A DNA stretch of 8,516 nt, taken from the NCBI GenBank assembly GCA_902782655.1, contig CACZNY010000426.1, positions 1-8,516 on the forward strand. The letters run 5' to 3'. The translations under genes and the position numbers were made by a program. The notes under the pieces are model-generated. The model was not told the DNA's origin, did not search any database, and worked only from the letters and a program-made list of their open reading frames with translations. Below are positions 6,921 through 8,516 of this stretch, piece after piece. This stretch comes from an uncultured Lachnospiraceae bacterium. GTDB lineage: Bacteria; Bacillota; Clostridia; Lachnospirales; Lachnospiraceae. Numbering within the stretch: position 1 is the first letter of the stretch; every line of letters begins with the position of its first letter.

Positions 6921-7619
6921 CTAAATCGTTATCCTTGTACCTATCCTCTCGTCATTGGCGGCTCTGACGATGCTGTCCCTTTCATCCAGTCCGAAGACTA
7001 TCATCGGAACCCTGTTTTCCAGAGCCATCATGGATGCCGTGAGATCTATCACCTGAAGCTTCTTTTCCACCACCTCTTCGATGGAGAGCTCATCATACTT
7101 CTTCGCATTGCTGTTCGTCCTGGGATCACTGTCATAGACCCCGTCTATGGCCTTTGCGAGAAGGATCACATCTGCCTCTGTCTCTATGGCTCTCAGCACT
7201 ACACCGGTATCGGTCGAAAAATACGGGTGCCCCGTGCCGCCTGCGAAAAAGACTACCATCCCCTTGGAAAAGTATTTATTCGCCCGGTCCTTGGAGAAGA
7301 GCTTCGTCATGGAGCCCACCTCGAAGGGAGTGAGTATGCTGGTCATCATACCGTCCGCACGGAATATCTCCGACACATAGATACAGTTCATGACCGTAGC
7401 CAGCATCCCGATCTGGTCAGCCTTCGTCCGGTCTATGTTCTCGGAGGACCTGCCCCTCCAGAAGTTGCCTCCTCCGATGACGATGCCGACCTCTACTCCC
7501 CCGTCCACAAGCGTCTTTACCTGATGTGCGACCCTGTGCACCGTCGGTTCATCAAAGCCTGTCTTCCTGTCACCGGCAAGTGCCTCTCCGGAGAGCTTCA
7601 GCAGTATGCGTTTTGCCAT
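6921..7619 (-). CDS. pyrH: UMP kinase (uridylate kinase)
   Basis: PyrH phosphorylates UMP to UDP with ATP, feeding pyrimidine nucleotides into RNA, DNA and sugar-nucleotide synthesis. At 232 residues it has the usual length of this amino-acid-kinase-fold, bacterial-type enzyme. Visible motifs are KLSGEAL (8-14), the glycine loop GGGNFWRG (49-56), DQIGMLATVMN (68-78) in the UMP site and GGTGHPYFSTDT (127-138). The ATG has an AAAGGA site about 7 bases upstream, placed over the 3' end of the bactofilin gene, whose stop codon is only 5 bases away, so the two are very likely co-transcribed. In many Firmicutes rpsB and tsf precede pyrH; here the bactofilin does. Confidence 0.98.
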   Translation of the reverse strand: MAKRILLKLSGEALAGDRKTGFDEPTVHRVAHQVKTLVDGGVEVGIVIGGGNFWRGRSSENIDRTKADQIGMLATVMNCIYVSEIFRADGMMTSILTPFEVGSMTKLFSKDRANKYFSKGMVVFFAGGTGHPYFSTDTGVVLRAIETEADVILLAKAIDGVYDSDPRTNSNAKKYDELSIEEVVEKKLQVIDLTASMMALENRVPMIVFGLDERDSIVRAANDERIGTRITI

Positions 7620-7624
7620 ATGTT

Positions 7625-8516
7625 TTATCCTTTCAGATCCTGGAAGAAGGATGTCGGGCTCACATCAGCATAGCACTGTGAGCAGTGTCCCTCTATTACA
7701 GCTCCGTTATTTATCTGTACGGACTTTGACTTGATGTCGCCCATGACTATGGCCGAGGTGTCAAGTATTACCGGTCCGTGTACGTCTATATCTCCCTTCA
7801 CGGCACCTGCGATGACAGCCGAGGTACCGGATACATTTCCGAGGATGACTGAAGCCTGTCCGATCTTTACGGATCCCGTGCTGTTTACCTCTCCGGTTAT
7901 CTTGGCAGAATCAGCAAAGATCTCCCCCGCTCTGGAATCTCCGGTTATGGAGCCCGATATGGTAAGCTTGCCCTTGATGGCGATATTGCCTCTGATGTTT
8001 CCGATAACCTCCAAAGATCCCTCCGAAGTCACATCACCGTTAATGGTCATGCCCTGGGTGATCACAGATGATTCATCTGTAGCCGGTCCGTCTTCAATGT
8101 CAAATTCGATCGTTTCGTTATTCATTTTTTCCGTCTCCTCAAAAATTGTTGTTATCGCTTTATTTACATTAGCCACGCTGCCCGCCGAAGTATCTTCTGT
8201 ATCTATTTCAGGCGGCACGGCCTGGAACGCTATCGGTGCAGTCTCCTCTTCCGGAAGCTCAGGCTCCGGTTCGGGTTCCGGCTCGGGCTCGGGTTCCGGC
8301 TCGGGTTCTGCAGCGTACTCTGCTGCCTGTTCCGTTACAGGCTCGGGTTCGGGCTGGGTTTCGTAGGCTGCAGCCTGCTGCTGATCGTAGCCCTCTTCAT
8401 ACTGCTGGGCATACTGACCCTGCTGATCGTAGCCTTCTTCGTACTGCTGAGCGTACTGACCCTGCTGATCGTAGCCTTCTTCGTACTGCTGAGCGTACTG
8501 ACCCTGCTGATCGTAG
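7625..8516 (-). CDS. Bactofilin (polymer-forming cytoskeletal protein) with repeat-rich N-terminal region, 5' end outside the window
   Basis: The visible 296 residues are open to the window edge, so the true start lies beyond 8516. They divide into a Q/Y/G-rich tandem-repeat region (about 1-46), a Glu/Pro/Ala-rich stretch with E(PE)8 (about 70-86), a linker, and a bactofilin domain (about 151-280, nucleotides roughly 8065-7685). The domain shows the short-rung, Gly- and Val/Ile-spaced pattern of a right-handed beta-helix, for example GNIRGNIAIKGKLTISGSI and AVIAGAVKGDIDVHGPVIL. Bactofilins self-assemble without nucleotides into filaments that commonly locate cell-wall synthesis. After the domain comes EGHCSQCYADV with a Cys-x-x-Cys pair, then a short tail. 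A GTG at 8218 and an ATG at 8125 could start shorter products, but the protein-like sequence upstream makes the longer frame the main one. The gene ends 5 bases before pyrH. Confidence 0.92.
   Translation of the reverse strand, partial: YDQQGQYAQQYEEGYDQQGQYAQQYEEGYDQQGQYAQQYEEGYDQQQAAAYETQPEPEPVTEQAAEYAAEPEPEPEPEPEPEPEPELPEEETAPIAFQAVPPEIDTEDTSAGSVANVNKAITTIFEETEKMNNETIEFDIEDGPATDESSVITQGMTINGDVTSEGSLEVIGNIRGNIAIKGKLTISGSITGDSRAGEIFADSAKITGEVNSTGSVKIGQASVILGNVSGTSAVIAGAVKGDIDVHGPVILDTSAIVMGDIKSKSVQINNGAVIEGHCSQCYADVSPTSFFQDLKG
8135..8140 (-). promoter_or_regulatory. Candidate internal ribosome-binding site GAGGAG within the bactofilin gene
   Basis: On the minus strand GAGGAG lies 9 bases before an in-frame ATG at 8125 that begins MNNETIEFD. 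It would give a 166-residue bactofilin without the repeat and Glu-Pro regions. The same bases also simply encode Glu-Glu-Thr, so the match may be a by-product of the protein sequence. Confidence 0.3.
8258..8308 (-). repeat. Glu-Pro dipeptide tract E(PE)8 in the bactofilin linker
   Basis: Seventeen alternating Glu and Pro residues are encoded by a mixed run of GAA/GAG and CCC/CCG codons. A second short EPEP piece is at about 8342-8353. Alternating Pro-Glu makes a stiff, extended, negatively charged spacer between the Q/Y repeat region and the beta-helix domain. On the + strand the same bases read as an artificial Gly-Ser run. Confidence 0.92.
8390..8515 (-). repeat. Tandem 42-bp coding repeat, three full copies, continuing to the window edge
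   Basis: Three in-frame copies encode YDQQGQYAQQYEEG: 8474-8515, 8432-8473 and 8390-8431. The first two are identical in DNA, and the third differs at four bases, all synonymous. A degenerate start of a fourth (YDQQ) follows at 8378-8389. Each unit has five Gln, three Tyr, two Gly, two Glu, one Asp and one Ala. Identity between neighbouring copies suggests recent duplication and possible variation in copy number. More copies may lie outside the window. Confidence 0.95.

Noticed and set aside
8216..8218. GTG start for a 197-residue bactofilin
   Set aside because: The frame continues upstream into clearly protein-like repeats, and I see no good ribosome-binding site before this GTG, which most likely encodes an internal valine.
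7731..8366. Open frame of 211 codons on the + strand with a Gly-Ser repeat
   Set aside because: The Gly-Ser run is the reverse complement of the Glu-Pro codons of the bactofilin. The minus-strand frame carries the recognisable domain.
8378..8516. CRISPR array
   Set aside because: The 42-bp units are directly abutting with no spacers and are in frame with a protein.

Overview
The window looks like a chromosomal piece from a Gram-positive, Clostridia-type bacterium, most likely a member of the Lachnospiraceae. The support is the gene order pyrH-frr-uppS-cdsA-dxr-rseP (a Firmicutes core-operon order), purine-rich Shine-Dalgarno sites, heavy use of ATA and AGG codons, roughly balanced base composition, and a bactofilin ending in a CSQCYADV tail of a kind I recall from Lachnospiraceae. 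The family assignment is an inference; no rRNA or other taxonomic marker is present.

Layout. Positions 1-118 hold a possible 18-codon tail of an upstream gene and a short leader with no convincing promoter. Positions 119-2635 (+ strand) carry a two-gene cassette: an AlgI/DltB-type MBOAT membrane O-acyltransferase and a membrane-anchored SGNH-hydrolase-like partner. Positions 2625-8516 (- strand) carry seven tightly packed genes, in transcription order: a bactofilin with a repeat-rich N-terminal region (5' end outside the window), pyrH, frr, uppS, cdsA, dxr and rseP. Gaps in this run are at most 11 bases, and four of the six junctions overlap, so it reads as one translationally coupled operon. 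The two transcription units converge and their stop codons overlap by 11 bp.

How the genes work together. The minus-strand operon mixes nucleotide supply (UMP kinase), ribosome recycling (RRF) and envelope biogenesis. Dxr commits carbon to the MEP isoprenoid pathway, UppS turns isoprenoid units into the undecaprenyl carrier lipid for cell-wall assembly, CdsA makes CDP-diacylglycerol for phospholipids, and RseP is an intramembrane protease tied to envelope signalling. The bactofilin at the front adds a cytoskeletal polymer that in other bacteria organises local cell-wall synthesis. The plus-strand pair probably O-acylates an extracellular polymer, so nearly the whole window concerns the cell surface.

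Most unusual points: the bactofilin carries at least three tandem 42-bp (14-residue) Q/Y/G-rich repeats, two identical in DNA, followed by a Glu-Pro tract, and has a well-formed internal ribosome-binding site; rseP ends the core operon against the convergent acyltransferase cassette, where many Firmicutes have ispG and polC; and a hairpin lies inside the convergent 3' ends.
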